Numbered from the stretch's first letter, positions 1 to 10,518 are shown. The stretch: DNA of 64,000 nt from Hyaloscypha bicolor E (GCF_002865645.1 NW_020194553.1:1-64000); one strand, 5' to 3'. Program-made: numbers and translations. Notes: generated by a model from the sequence alone, not told the origin.

Positions 1-760
1 AAGGGCACCCGAGACATTTTTGTGGGTATTTGACAGGGTGCTTGGCGAATAGAAAGTGCTGGAATTTCGAGGCTCCTAGGGCTCAAAGCCTTCTTAGACT
101 TGATCACAGACCAAGTCTTGCTCAGTGCGAGAGGCGCCTAGGGTGCCCTACCAATCAGAACAAGTGCTTTATACCTTTGACCTACAAAATGGTGGGTCTG
201 CCCTTTAAACCGGGGGGGCGGGGGGGAAGTAGGAACCGGCTCAACGGGCGATTCCTAAAAACTGGCCTATCAAATCAACAGCTGGATTTGAGGTAACATC
301 CCCAACCAGTTACCTCGCGATTCACTGGGTATGGCAAACATAACCTCAGATAATTGGAACTGGTCCAATAAATTGCATAGCCAGGAGTCGTCAAAACTCC
401 GCAGCCACCGGGGCATCTTTTCAGCCCTTCTGGCCAATTCCTAAGTCGGTGGCACGTAACACTTCCTTTACAGTCACGGAGGTGATTCCTAAGATATATC
501 CATTGAAACTTAACGGGGACGGTTGGCAAAGGTAACAACAGATCCTAACTCTACACCCAAATCCTAAATATGCAACAGGATGCGCTGCTACTTGAAACGA
601 GGGATTGGTATAAAGATGGCGAGTTGCTGGACCTTCGAAGCCAGGAAATTTTTTCCACACAGCTTGATCCAACAACTTAGTAGGCTTAAACTTGTACTCG
701 GAAGAGCTGCCCCTGGTCCTGTTGCTATTGAATGCACGTTCGAGATCCAAAGTCCCCAAG

Positions 761-1265
761 ATGTCTAGCTTGTTTAGAACAACGACCCCGAAACATCGAA
801 ACAGCAGGTAAAAATCCTACATCCTGGATCACCTCGAGTTTACTAACCCCTGTAGTCGCGGTTCATCTCAAAGCTCTCGATCTAAGTCCAATTTACAACG
901 GTCCTCGCCGACAACTACCACGGAAGTGACACAGAATTCAGAAAGTCGCGACAGTATGGCTGGGACTGCCCAGCCGACCATGTCGCAGACTGATGCATTG
1001 TTAGGAATAGGTGCCTGGACGGATGCAGCTCTTGGGGCTAGTCGTTCTAAGTGTCTGTGAAGGCGGGATGGAAATGATGGAAGATGACTCTGGGAGGGAG
1101 AATGAGGGTGTTAAAGACATTATAGAAATTGCAGGCGAACTTGCAAAGCGAAAGAAACACAAAAGGAGAATTCCATTGGCTGCGGGCCTCGGTCGGCTGT
1201 CTTGTGCTAAGGAGGCTCAAGACAGGAGCACTGGCTTTAGGATGATCAGTATTCTCAAAAGCTGA
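761..1265 (+). pseudogene. Frameshifted two-exon gene of unknown function
   Basis: An ATG at 761 (context CAAGATGTCT) opens a 47-nt exon that ends at a GTAAAA donor (808). The 48-nt intron has a TTTACTAAC branch site and a CCTGTAG acceptor (855). Exon 2 (from 856) continues in frame through a Ser/Thr/Arg-rich stretch and stops at a TGA at 1058-1060, giving 83 residues. The +1 frame stays open across that stop to 1265 and encodes an acidic then Lys-rich segment (ELAKRKKHKRR). A one-base indel near 1050 would join the two. I do not recognise the family. It may be an 83-residue protein or a recently broken longer one. The splice signals are seen; the frameshift is inferred. Confidence 0.45.
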
Positions 1266-1513
1266 GAAGTGGGAGGGGAGTGGGAGAGTAGCGGACTCAC
1301 GGGCAGTTTAGAGTTAAATTTGAGCAAGATGCAAAATCTTCATAAATATACCCCAGCATCTGCAATTGAGACATTACACAGGGAAAGTGCAGCCTATTGG
1401 ATAGGAAACGGTGATATGAGCTCGGTGCCGTTTTTTCGCCCCACAATGCGCACTAAAATTTTCCGAAATGGAAAAAAGGCAAGTATGTCTTAACCGGTAC
1501 AAGCGCTATACTT

Positions 1514-1590
1514 GAAATTATAGAAGCTCTGAAATTATAGAAGCTCTGAAATTATAGAAGCTCTGAAATTATAGAAGCTCTGAAATTATA
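1514..1590. repeat. 17-bp tandem repeat, 4.5 copies
   Basis: The unit GAAATTATAGAAGCTCT is repeated four times perfectly and then partially. It opens an AT-rich island running to about 2030 that holds decayed variants of the same words and no gene. Confidence 0.9.
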
Positions 1591-2030
1591 AAAATACTAA
1601 AGTATAAAAGCTTTTTAAATTATAAGTAAATCTTAACTAATTAATAACTAATATAAATATTATACTTAAAATTATAGAAATACTGAAAGAATAAAAGTAC
1701 TAAAGTAAAAAAGCTTTTTAAATTAGTTTAATTAATAAAAACTAGGCTTTTAATAATTAATTTAAATAAAATAAAAATCTTTAAATTTTTATATTATAAA
1801 ATAAATAAATAAAAAAAGCCGTATAAAAGAAAGGTATTTTCTTTAAATAAAAGAATAAAATTACATATATAAGTATTTGTATTAAACTAGTATTTAGCTT
1901 AAACAATTACTAGATGTATTTAAAAGCTATTAACTTTGGGTTTCCTAACAGCTTATTTGGGCTCTATAAGCCTTGTCTTTAAAACTTGATAAATTTGATA
2001 AAAAAATACTAGATTAGACTAAGAATCAGG
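1591..2030. other. AT-rich island without genes
   Basis: The stretch is almost wholly A/T, with phrases such as ATTATAAA and CTTTTTAAATTA recurring. It resembles RIP-degraded repeat DNA, but no element ends were found. No coding sequence is visible. Confidence 0.6.
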
Positions 2031-2201
2031 GAGGCAAATTGACATATTAAGATGCTTAGATTACTCCGGGCGCTGCTCAAGTTGCTTAGGCCCTTAGGGT
2101 GCTCAGGTGAGCTGGCTGAGCCGAGGGTAATTAGCGCCAGAGTAGAAGCGGCCGTGCCTATCAACCAAGTGTGGAGCGAAGATTGAAGGATTAGAGTTAA
2201 A

Positions 2202-2513
2202 CTACCAAAAGAGCCAGATCTCAACCGGAGTCATTATAAAAAGAAGTAATTTTGCCCTCTGACAGTCAACGTCCCCCAATAAATACATCATTGGCTGGTC
2301 CGTAGCCAGCAATTGGCTCCCCTGACCGTTTCTTAATCTAGCAGCAGAAGGGCTGACCGAGGAATCGTAACATCCATAACCTGCACATTCGCACAATTGT
2401 GGAGTGCGCTCGATGATATTAGCAAGGACTTCAGGAGCACCGAGGGCCGGAGCAGCTAAGGAGGTACTGAAAAGAGGAGCAGCAGCCGTGTAGATGAGAG
2501 TGGTGAGCTTCAT
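2202..2513 (-). pseudogene. Frameshifted small secreted cysteine-rich peptide
   Basis: The ATG at 2513 begins a signal peptide (MKLTTLIYTAAAPLF) followed by an Ala/Pro-rich pro-region and the core RTPQLCECAGYGCYD. Up to that point it parallels the intact gene at 3772-3942, with the same order of signal peptide, pro-region, [RT]-[ST]-P-Q and a C-x-C-x-G-x-x-C-x-D core. Just after the Asp the paralogue's final Cys-rich codons and stop are still readable, but one base out of frame. The actual frame therefore runs on to 2202 and gains a hydrophobic tail of about 50 residues unlike the paralogue. A single-base deletion near 2353 is the simplest explanation. Function is unknown; the layout suits a secreted effector-like or defence-like peptide. 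Confidence 0.6.
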
Positions 2514-2519
2514 ATTGAA

Positions 2520-3770
2520 TCTACATCGTGTCAATGAAGATTAAATTGGAATGGCTGAGAAGGGCTGAAGACTGACATGTGGTTGTGATGTGTCCGCTAC
2601 TGCTAGATGATTGAATCTCGATTTGGGATATCGTGAGTAAGTGACTTGAAGGATAATAAATTTTGAAGTTGAGCGACTTAAATAAGAGAAGGGACATGTG
2701 CTTTTATATATACCGAGGGAACGTTAGAACACTTTTCTCGCCAAGCTCTCGGAACGTTCTCCCAAGCCAAGTGGTCGAATTGTTATTGGGGTGTAACAAT
2801 CCGCTGAATATACACCCTGATCTACAACTTGACTCAAGCATCCGCAATTAAGATGTCTCCAGCTGTCCGCATTGGAGGCCGTATCCTAGTATCATTGAAG
2901 TGCACTGCAGCCCACTTGTTCGCCCCTGTACATTTCTCTACCTTTGGCTGTGCCTTGCAGAGCTTCTGAACCTCACAAAGTTGTGTTACATTACCCAGTT
3001 ATATTACTGATTTCGTTAAAATCAGAGGCCTATGAAGCGTATGAGAGTCTCATCCCGCTCTTTATCGTTCTTGCCAAGAACATTGTCCTGATTCTAGAGA
3101 GTACCAAGCCTGATCTATCCAGCTTGTTCGTTTTGCCTGTTCTAGAACCGAGAATACGCTACTGGATAAACGAAACCGAGGCCCGGAAGGCCGTGAGTGT
3201 CCGTATTTGGGTAGGATAAGCATGCCTTGTAGTCAAAACGAGACTCCTGCGATAATCCACCTGTTACGCTCAACGGAAGTCGAAGAGTAACCTCAGGGGT
3301 TCCTAGTACGGCCAAGTATCTCAAGGTGCGTGTTCTGGTTCGACCTATTTAGGCAAAATGCGGCCAATGAGAATGTGTACTTACTGTATCCCACTGTTGC
3401 TGTAACATCTACCAAAATTTGCAATAAATATTTACTAAATGCAGCTCGCTAAGTTGGCGAAATATTAAAGTCATATGATCCACCTTTTTCTTCACTGAGA
3501 GACGAGAGGAGCCCGGTTGATGGAGAGAGAAGAGATGGGGAGGGACAACCTGCGAACAAAGCAAGAGAGAGGTCTGACAATTTCCTGGCCCAGATCGACT
3601 TCTTGAGCAAATACATATACGATTTCATAGTATGCTAGCATCGAGGAAGCAGAAAAATACGCTGATGCTTGGCACAATCGATGGAATTTTCTTTACATAG
3701 GCCCCAAGAGATCTCCAAATCAAGACACTACGGAGCAATATCCCAGCCCGCCCAAATAATGCTATTCTCG
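2520..3770. other. Intergenic, no gene recognised
   Basis: Short open frames occur on both strands, but none has a plausible start, splice signals or recognisable product. The part next to 2513 must hold the promoter of the upstream peptide gene. Confidence 0.4.
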
Positions 3771-3771
3771 T

Positions 3772-3942
3772 CTAGCAACAGAACGGTTGCCCACATATGT
3801 CCCAGCAAGTCCAGCCACCACACACGCACTCTTGGGGAGAGCGATCTGCGAGAGCAGCGGGGACCTCGCCGAGTCCAGGAGCTGGAGCAGCAAGCACTGC
3901 AGCGGAGAGGAGAGCCGTGAGAAGGAGGGTGATAGTTTGCAT
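3772..3942 (-). CDS. Small secreted cysteine-rich peptide (56 aa)
   Basis: A single exon encodes 56 residues. Residues 1-18 (MQTITLLLTALLSAAVLA) form a clear signal peptide. Residues 19-37 are an Ala/Pro-rich pro-region ending RSPQ. The predicted mature tail of about 19 residues carries six cysteines in the pattern C-x-C-x4-C-x3-C-x4-C-C and ends directly at the stop codon. The gene lies 1.3 kb from a frameshifted paralogue (2202-2513) on the same strand, so the two form a local family. An even cysteine count and a very short mature part suit a disulfide-bonded extracellular peptide such as a candidate effector, defensin-like or signalling peptide. Activity is not shown by the sequence. The frame is under 60 codons and could be missed by length cut-offs. 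Confidence 0.7.
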   Translation of the reverse strand: MQTITLLLTALLSAAVLAAPAPGLGEVPAALADRSPQECVCGGWTCWDICGQPFCC

Positions 3943-4647
3943 GATGGAGCTATAGACAGGCTAATGAGATTTCAAAGTTGGTAAGTCAATGGTTGTTGAT
4001 TACTTACTGTGGGTTGCGAGTGTCTAGTAAGTCACCGAGTCTTTAGTATGGGTTATTTCGATATCGTGGGTTGGAGACCAAGGGCTTTTGCGATACTTTG
4101 GCAAGAGGAAATGGAGGGGATTGTGGGTTTAAACATATTCTGGATAATTTGGCGTGGCTGAAGCAATTTTGGGCCATCCCGACCATTCTTGACTTCATAC
4201 CCGTCAAATTTGATTTAACCAACAAGGAATAGGAAAGTAGTACACCTCCAATTGGTGGCCACAGTCAGGGCCATTGATTGCGCCTGCAAGTCAAGAGTTT
4301 CTCGAAGTTGTGCCTCTTTCCCCGCTTTCGCTGTGCCTCTGGGCAGAATCTGAATTCTGCCCACCCCATCTCAATGAATGCACGAGTTCTACCTGGTTGC
4401 TCGCTCAAAATACCTTATGAGGGGGTACCAGCATAACATGCTGATCTTCAGCTAATTTTGTCAATGCGTTCGAGTGCTTGGAGTCTTCCACTCGAGCCTC
4501 TTGCAAAGACTTGGTACGGGAGAGACGAAGCATAAATGTCGGCCATCTCGTTTTGCCTGTTATATGGTTCGCGGTGACATTGACGGGTAAGTGAGCTGTG
4601 ACACCCGGAGAATCTCCATTGCTTGTACCTTTGCTATTCGCATATCT
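3943..4647. other. Intergenic flank of the LTR element
   Basis: This holds the upstream region of the peptide gene and the left flank of the retroelement. An 82-codon minus-strand frame (4405-4653) is present, but its ATG is completed by the LTR's first base, so it is not supported as a gene. Confidence 0.4.
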
Positions 4648-4652
4648 GGACA

Positions 4653-4776
4653 TGTCACGTGCTGCGCACAGGCATATATATATAGCTTCTTTACAGCCAT
4701 TAGGGCTCTATCATTCTTACATGTTTACACTAATACACCCACATTTCCATTTCCATAGCTTGTTCAGGCCGTGACA
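4653..4776 (+). repeat. 5' LTR
   Basis: This 124-bp LTR has TGTCACG/CGTGACA ends and an internal CATATATATATAG TATA-like tract. It differs from its 3' partner at about a dozen positions, mostly transitions, so the insertion is not fresh or has suffered RIP. Confidence 0.88.
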
Positions 4777-4790
4777 TGGTAACAATGCCC
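4777..4790 (+). other. Probable primer-binding site
   Basis: TGGTAACAATGCCC abuts the 5' LTR. The TGGTA start is typical of initiator-tRNA(Met)-primed fungal LTR elements. Confidence 0.5.
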
Positions 4791-4867
4791 TAAGATCTCG
4801 ACCTCCATATCGATACCTTAGTACGAGCTCTTAATTAAGTCCTCACCCACACATGCCATCCTCCAGA

Positions 4868-5904
4868 ATGGCCCCGAAAAAAAACCCCTAGTGTCCAAAG
4901 GAGGCAAAGCCCTCACCAGGCAAGCCTCTGCCTCCGCCGACGAAGACGAAGAAGAAGAAGAAGACGAAGAATAACGACCCTCTGCTTCTCTTTTAACGCA
5001 GATCCCTTAGCGATTTAACTAAAAGGATGGATTTAACGATACCTAATTAAAACAGATTATATAGCTCCTTTAATAAATGAACTTGCGAGAGATCCCGGCT
5101 CCTGCTATCCCTCTTGCTCGTCTATTACTAGTATCGAACCCTCTTTCTTTTCGCTTACATGCCGTAAACATTGGTTATTTTAATCCAGAAGTCACGGATA
5201 TAACGGGAAAGACAGTGATTTATACGGACGTTTTTATATTTACAGATATACTCTTATATTAAGTAAAGACTTAGCATAACAATATCCGTATAGACTTCCC
5301 CCTTTACCTTCGTGGCATTGCTCTCTTTTAATACTCGATAAAGCTTATAGCTCTTAAACGCTGTCTCCTTTCGTTTGCTCTTGTCTCTGAGCTTTATACT
5401 TCTCTTATTTCACGGTTTAAAGAATATTCTGGCATTACCTTACGTACTTTAATCTTCTCTCGGTTTACTTTTTATAATATTCGCTCTGGCAAGATTATTC
5501 GTATAAAGGTATAAGAAATGCTTCGCTTTACTCGTTTTTCTGGTTTTAAGTCTAAGTTTAATACTTTTCTCTTAATACATAATTCTCTTAATACATAACT
5601 CTCTTAATACATAATTCTCTTAATACATAATTCTCTTCATACTTTTTTACGTGGCCATATTAATGAACTAATAAAGATAATTATCCTTGGCCAGTTCTTG
5701 ACTACTATTAATATAAAATGAATCCTCTAGCTAGATATGGCTTATCGAGCCCCTTGGCCAAGACAGAATCTTCTTTCCAATCTCCCTGAGCCCCTTACCG
5801 GTATCGTTCTACCTCTTAATTTAGCTTCCAAGGACTCTCTAGCTCCAGGAAACTACTCTCGCAAGCCTTATAAGGCTAGGGCTTACCAGGTTGAACCAGA
5901 GTAA
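4868..5904 (+). pseudogene. gag remnant
   Basis: Near 4868 one frame reads a basic segment followed by an acidic run (SASADEDEEEEEDEE) and stops at 4972. The middle (5000-5700) is AT-rich and unreadable, with a 16-17 bp tandem repeat of CTCTTAATACATAATT at about 5570-5637. A second frame from about 5761 ends with RKPYKARAYQVEPE before a TAA at 5902-5904. This resembles the Pro/Tyr/Arg-rich gag C-termini of fungal Ty3-type elements from general knowledge. No intact frame survives. Confidence 0.5.
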
Positions 5905-6042
5905 AGTGACCCTAGTGGCCCTAGTTGTAGTGGCCCTAGCCCGGCAAATTTGTGGTATTAGAACTTTGTTAAATAGGAGGAGAAGAGAGTTGAGGAGCTA
6001 GTTAAGGGCGTAGGCTAGGCTCAAACGGGGACGTTTTCTTCT

Positions 6043-6411
6043 TGTTGAAATTAGGGGCCTGAGGCCCCTAATAGGCTTAGTAAGCCCTGGAACCGAACGC
6101 CATGGGGCTGTGCACTAGCTTAATACCCTGTCCAGCTGGAATACCCTGTATAGCTGGAATACCCTGTACGGCTGGAATACCCTGTCCAGCTGGAATACCC
6201 TGTATAGCTGGAATACCATGTACGGCTGGAATACCCTGTATAGCTGTAATCGGTTCAGCTGGCATAGGGATTTAGTACATGTGACTTAGGGGGTTCAGGG
6301 CTATATATACGGGCTACTTACCACTGTAGAACAGCAGTCAATTCAGTATCGTTTACTTGGTTTACATTGCAAGCACGTGACCCTAGCTATATTGCTTTAG
6401 CTAGTTCAACA
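6043..6411 (+). mobile_element. Solo LTR nested in the retroelement
   Basis: This 369-bp LTR begins TGTTGA and ends TCAACA. It is flanked by a perfect 5-bp duplication CTTCT (6038-6042 and 6412-6416). It carries seven copies of an 18-bp tandem unit (6122-6247), a GGGGCCTGAGGCCCC hairpin near its start and a TATATA promoter-like site at about 6303. A near-identical copy lies at 57892-58242. It inserted just before the host element's polypurine tract. No internal region remains, so LTR-LTR recombination removed the rest. Confidence 0.92.
6122..6247. repeat. 18-bp minisatellite inside solo LTR, 7 units
   Basis: The unit AATACCCTGTATAGCTGG occurs with three alternating centres (TCCAG, TATAG, TACGG). 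Its 62-codon antisense frame of repeated GIPA-x-Q is a by-product of the periodicity, not a gene. Confidence 0.92.
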
Positions 6412-6419
6412 CTTCTTTT

Positions 6420-6429
6420 TGAGGGGGCA
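6420..6429 (+). other. Polypurine tract of LTR element
   Basis: TGAGGGGGCA lies directly before the 3' LTR, in the position of a plus-strand primer. Confidence 0.5.
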
Positions 6430-6553
6430 TGTCACGTGCTGCGTACAGGCATATATATATAGCTTCTTTATCGCTATTAGGGCTCCATTATTCTTACATA
6501 TTTACACTAATACACCCACATGTCCACTTCCACAGCTTTTCCAGGCCGTGACA
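6430..6553 (+). repeat. 3' LTR
   Basis: This 124-bp LTR partners 4653-4776, with the same TGTCACG and CGTGACA ends. It is followed by GGACA, the right half of the target duplication. Confidence 0.88.
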
Positions 6554-6558
6554 GGACA

Positions 6559-7700
6559 TGCACACAACGAATGCGCCGTTGCCAACGGAATAAAAGAAAG
6601 TACGTTCATGTTTGAAATCACATTAAGCTTATTTCGCAGCACGAGAAGCAAGGTGCTCTTAAAAGCCTCCCGCCCAGGGAAAAGGGTGTCATGAGACTTT
6701 ACACATTATGGGAAGATTGTGACGAGAAGCCCCTAGGATACTTCCGACGCTAGGTGAACTCTGTACATTTCTCTATCTTAAAGAGAACGTTGAACTATTT
6801 AATGGAATCGGTACTTTGCCAAAAACCTCTGTGGAACCGTCCAAATCAATACCCATACCTTTAATGCTTCTAAAAAGAGCCCTGTTCTATAGTTAAAAGT
6901 ATATCAATAAACAATCAGGAGAATCCGTATAAAATTTCATATATAACGGAGAACACCTTAACACATCTTTTCCGCCAATCACCATATGATGCTTCTTATC
7001 TAGCAAAGAAGCTCCCCCAGACAACCTTACACGTTTTGAGAAAGTTAGTTTCTTGTTCCGTTTTGTCGTTTCGTAGAGAATAGGGTGAGCTCTGACGTAG
7101 TCGGTTCGAATATATCGTAGAGTTCCGATGGCTGTCAGTAGCCTTTTGTGCTCTGATATTCCATAAAGAAACCTCCAGTAGTCCTTGGTAATTGTGCTCG
7201 CCATAAGTCGGAAGACGGTTGATATCGGAAGGAACGCCGTCCAAATCGAGACCACCATCTACGAATCCACCTGAAGGAATGAATGCTTCATCATTGATAG
7301 AAGAAGAACTTTTGGTTGCTGTTGATTCTTTCGTTGGTGCCTGCTTCTTGTGTTTCAGTCTCAAGAACTTGGGGAAAGTAAGAGCGCGACAGTTAATTGC
7401 AGATTGCGTGTCATATGGAAAAATCGCGACAGGGAATGGAGCCAAGGCTATCAGTGATGATGAGGGAGGAGCTGCGGGGCGTAGCCGTATAAATAGTTAG
7501 TATTGGTCTAGGCAGCAGGCGTGGGTGGGCTTGATGGAACATATAAGAGCGCGCATTATGCACCTTGAGCTAGCAAGAGAATGAGATTGTGTCACCTAGC
7601 AGATGTAAAGAAAAGTGCCATCTCATTATGACAAATCCAATCACCAATCTCTCCCATAAGAGCATCGGTGATTTAACATAATTTCCGTCGCAGAGCTGCG
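6559..7700. other. Gene-poor stretch with weak antisense frames
   Basis: A 149-codon minus frame (6996-7445, MAPFPVAIFPYDTQ) has a plausible start and a Lys/Ser-rich middle, but it matches nothing I recognise and has no clear 3' support. It is left uncalled as a gene. Confidence 0.3.
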
Positions 7701-7705
7701 AAACA

Positions 7706-7882
7706 ATGGCCTCTGCTGCTTCTACCAATTTCGATCCTGCTGCGGCGCACGCCGAAAAATACATCGATTCGTACCCTGCTACGTGCGAGGAAACGGTATT
7801 GACGGCGACACTGTTGGTGCTGAGCTTGATGTTTCTCGCGCCCAGGCCACAATCTATCAACCACGAGGGGCAGCTGCGATGA
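7706..7882 (+). CDS. Possible small membrane protein (58 aa)
   Basis: The ATG sits in a good fungal context (AACAATGGCC). The 58 residues have an Ala-rich start, a Glu/Tyr/Asp middle and a hydrophobic span at about residues 29-46 (ETVLTATLLVLSLMFLA) that could cross a membrane once. The frame is under 60 codons. A 161-codon minus-strand frame overlaps it, so strand choice is uncertain. It could also be a first exon. No family is recognised. Confidence 0.3.
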   Translation: MASAASTNFDPAAAHAEKYIDSYPATCEETVLTATLLVLSLMFLAPRPQSINHEGQLR

Positions 7883-8516
7883 CGAGATGATTTCAATCTT
7901 GGATCAGAGTCCGAACGAATCCCAAAGGATGGAAGAGAGACACAAATATGTGGCGGCGAAAGACTTGATATCTGGGCTTCTAAATTGAATCGAGTCGTTC
8001 GGAATGACAAAGATTGGGAGATAGTTCTGGAGCGAGAGGATCGAACTGAAGTCACTTGGAAAAGCCTGAGTCGATAATATCTCGTTTTGGATTTGCTTCA
8101 TTTCTCCGTTTGCCATCGATACGCGCGGCTGGGGCTGCTATATCGGTTGTGGGTGCGGGGAGATTGTGTTCTTTTAGAGGGAGCCCGTCGAGCAATAGGG
8201 ACGAATATTGAATCTTGCCTCTTCAAACTAGTGCCTCGGGTAACATCCAATTCTCGCTGAACGATTCCAAGTTTTGGACCGCTGTTGGTTGTGTTGTTTT
8301 GAAGGTTGGTTATAGAAGACCCGAGTATGACGGGAATTCTAGATCGTTTCACGGAATGGATGTGTTCGAAAATTGGTCCGATTCACTTCCCCATAGCGAG
8401 TGTTCTCTAAATTTCCGGCATCCCATATAGCGTTGATTAGTTTCCCGAGCTTTAGACTCCCCGTCAACAGCAAACTTTCCAACATCCACCTCGAGATAAC
8501 ATCCCTACGGCACGCC

Positions 8517-9647
8517 ATGTTCGCCCGTCATTATCGTCGATACCTATTCCGTGAGTACCCGTCCACCAGATCAACAGTCCCTTCCCGATGCTAATTCACC
8601 TCAGCGGACCTAAGCCTCGAAGGCTACGGCCTGGTCAGAGGTATCGGTCCATCCCGACGCCGAATCCACAACATCCGAGCCGCCTGGGCAGAAGCCGAAG
8701 TATTCGTGATCAGACAACTTCGGATGGGCACCCATCCCAATGTTCTCGAACGTGACATCGATGCCGAGCTCCTGGTGACTGACAGGACTGGATACCGATA
8801 CGACTGCCTCCGCTATGCTCGACGGATCTTGACGAACTTGAGGAATGCTGGGCAGTTTGACGGCTTGCCGACATTCATGCAGTTCGAGCAGATCAGATTA
8901 TTGAGACCGAGACGAGCTAGCTATGAGATGATGATGTATGATCGGTTCAGGAATTTTGACGTCGTTACCAGGCATGGAGGGGATATTGAAATTGCGCGTG
9001 AGATCGGTGAGTTGGTGGCAGAACCTCCTACAGTCTCATTGATCTGACCCCCCGACAGCACGAGCTCGCGCTCTGGATAGAGAGGCAGAAGAAGAACTCA
9101 GAAGAATGCGTGAAGCTGACTACAGCCAGTTGGAGGAGCAGTATCGAGGTGGGTGCTTCGCCTCCCTAAAAAAAATATTAAAAAAAACTACCAATCCAGC
9201 AAATTCTGACCTCCCGCAGCCAATGAAGCAGTCCTCCGCGCTGAAGTCCAGGAGGCTATGTTTCGAGCCGAGACTGCAGAAGCTCGGCTACAATTTGAAC
9301 AACAGCAGAGGCCGATAGGTCGAATGCCCTTCGTGGGGTACGCTCCTCTTTCATACCAATACGCTCCCTTTGGGAACCCTCCTGCCGCCCCTCCAATTCC
9401 CCAACCATATTATGCCGCGCCCATGAATGCCGGGAACCAATACGATCGATATCGAGATAACCAGGTGCCTTATGCTGCCAGAGAAGATTTCCAGCCTCAA
9501 CGTCCGTACCCACCCAACCAACGCCAGCAGCGGCAGCAAGACGACTATCAACGGCAAAATGGGAGAGATCCGTGCCGTCAGAGAGCAGGGTCAGAATACG
9601 CTCCGACTATTTATTCGGACGATTCATACTACCGTCGGGGTCGGTGA
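8517..9647 (+). CDS. Fungal hypothetical protein, coiled coil with Pro/Gln-rich tail
   Basis: Four exons are predicted: 8517-8550, 8605-9006, 9059-9148 and 9220-9647. Donors are GTGAGT, GTGAGT and GTGGGT; acceptors are CCTCAG, GACAG and CGCAG, the first with a GCTAAT branch site. All phases agree and give 317 residues. Residues 12-145 form an Arg-rich helical region (RRRIHNIRAAWAEAEVFVIR). Residues 146-200 are a charged coiled coil (ALDREAEEELRRMREADY). The last 110 residues are Pro, Tyr, Gln and Arg rich, as in low-complexity RNA- or condensate-associated tails. No catalytic motif is visible. The consistent splicing argues strongly for a real gene; its function is unknown. Confidence 0.72.
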
Positions 9648-9649
9648 GG

Positions 9650-10500
9650 AGGGCATGAGACATGAGAAGTTTGGTCTTCGGGTGGAGCCTCGTTGTGTTT
9701 TGATCGGTGGAAAGCTTCGGAAAGGATACCGCACGATTTGTATGATACAGAACCAAGATTATATTAGACGAGATGCGAAAGAGGCCACAATTCAAGCTTC
9801 GGGACACGACTCTAATTGTGCGAGCCGGAACTCTTGAAGTATCCCCATAAGAGCTAGAACAACGCCGGATCGTACTACCCTCGTCGAAGTTTCAAGTTCC
9901 TCAGTGGTGAGATCGAAGGGAAGTGTAGCTTTCTGGCATTGGTTGGTTGGTTCTCAAGTGCTTCGTTATATCGCTTTTTCTACCTCATCCTGCTTGCTTC
10001 CATCCTGTCGAGTCTTTCGGCGCCGCTGTCCACAGATAGACCCATTCTTTTGGTTCCACTCTTCATCTCTTTTTGTTCAGACCTATCATTCTCCTTCAGT
10101 TCAAGCTCCATTCTCACCTCCTCCGTTTTAGCCTTGACTTGGTCTACCATTGTTGATGCGCAAGGCATTCAACTGGGTGTGTGAGTTGTTTTCCGCTTTT
10201 CACAAACCAACCACTGACTGCTTCAATATCTGACTCTCTGCCACTTACTACATCAATAAGCGCTGGATGAAGATCTCCCGCCTTCGGAACTTGGAGCATC
10301 TTGGACGTTACCCATTCTGTTACTTGCTCAAGCAAAATCATTCTTTCAAGATCGTTTCGGATCACCAGCCAGCTTCTCTGATAAGTTCACGTCCGATCTT
10401 CCTCCATTCCACATCAGCAAAGACTTCACCTATCTTGTACTCCTGAAGAACTGACAACCGCCCTAAAACAGAATACTCGATAGCTTTTGCAAGGCGTTTG
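9650..10500. other. Intergenic, no gene recognised
   Basis: A pyrimidine-rich tract lies at about 9960-10140. Only short incidental frames are present. Confidence 0.4.
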
Positions 10501-10518
10501 AAGAGAGATGTGCTCTGG

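Larger units (their letters stand above)
4653..6553 (+). mobile_element. Short gag-only LTR retroelement (TRIM/LARD-like)
   Basis: Two 124-bp direct repeats (4653-4776 and 6430-6553) begin TGTCACG and end CGTGACA. They bound an internal region of 1.65 kb, of which 374 bp is a later solo-LTR insertion. A 5-bp target duplication, GGACA, flanks the whole (4648-4652 and 6554-6558). A primer-binding-like TGGTAACA directly follows the first LTR, and a polypurine GAGGGGG precedes the second. The interior holds only gag-like remnants, with no trace of protease, reverse transcriptase or integrase, and is partly AT-rich. Original length without the nested insert is about 1.5 kb. It is non-autonomous and probably mobilised by a Ty3-type partner (inference). 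The orientation follows the primer site and polypurine tract. Confidence 0.88.

Noticed and set aside
4405..4653. 82-codon minus frame, possibly a gene interrupted by the LTR element
   Set aside because: Rejoining the flanks on one GGACA copy keeps the frame open for only about 20 more codons with no upstream ATG, so there is no convincing disrupted gene.
6077..6265. 62-codon minus frame of repeated GIPA-x-Q units
   Set aside because: It is the antisense reading of the 18-bp minisatellite inside the solo LTR. The period is a multiple of three, so the frame stays open by construction.
7089..7125. GGTTCGAAT resembling a tRNA T-loop
   Set aside because: No cloverleaf with matching acceptor, D and anticodon stems could be traced around it.
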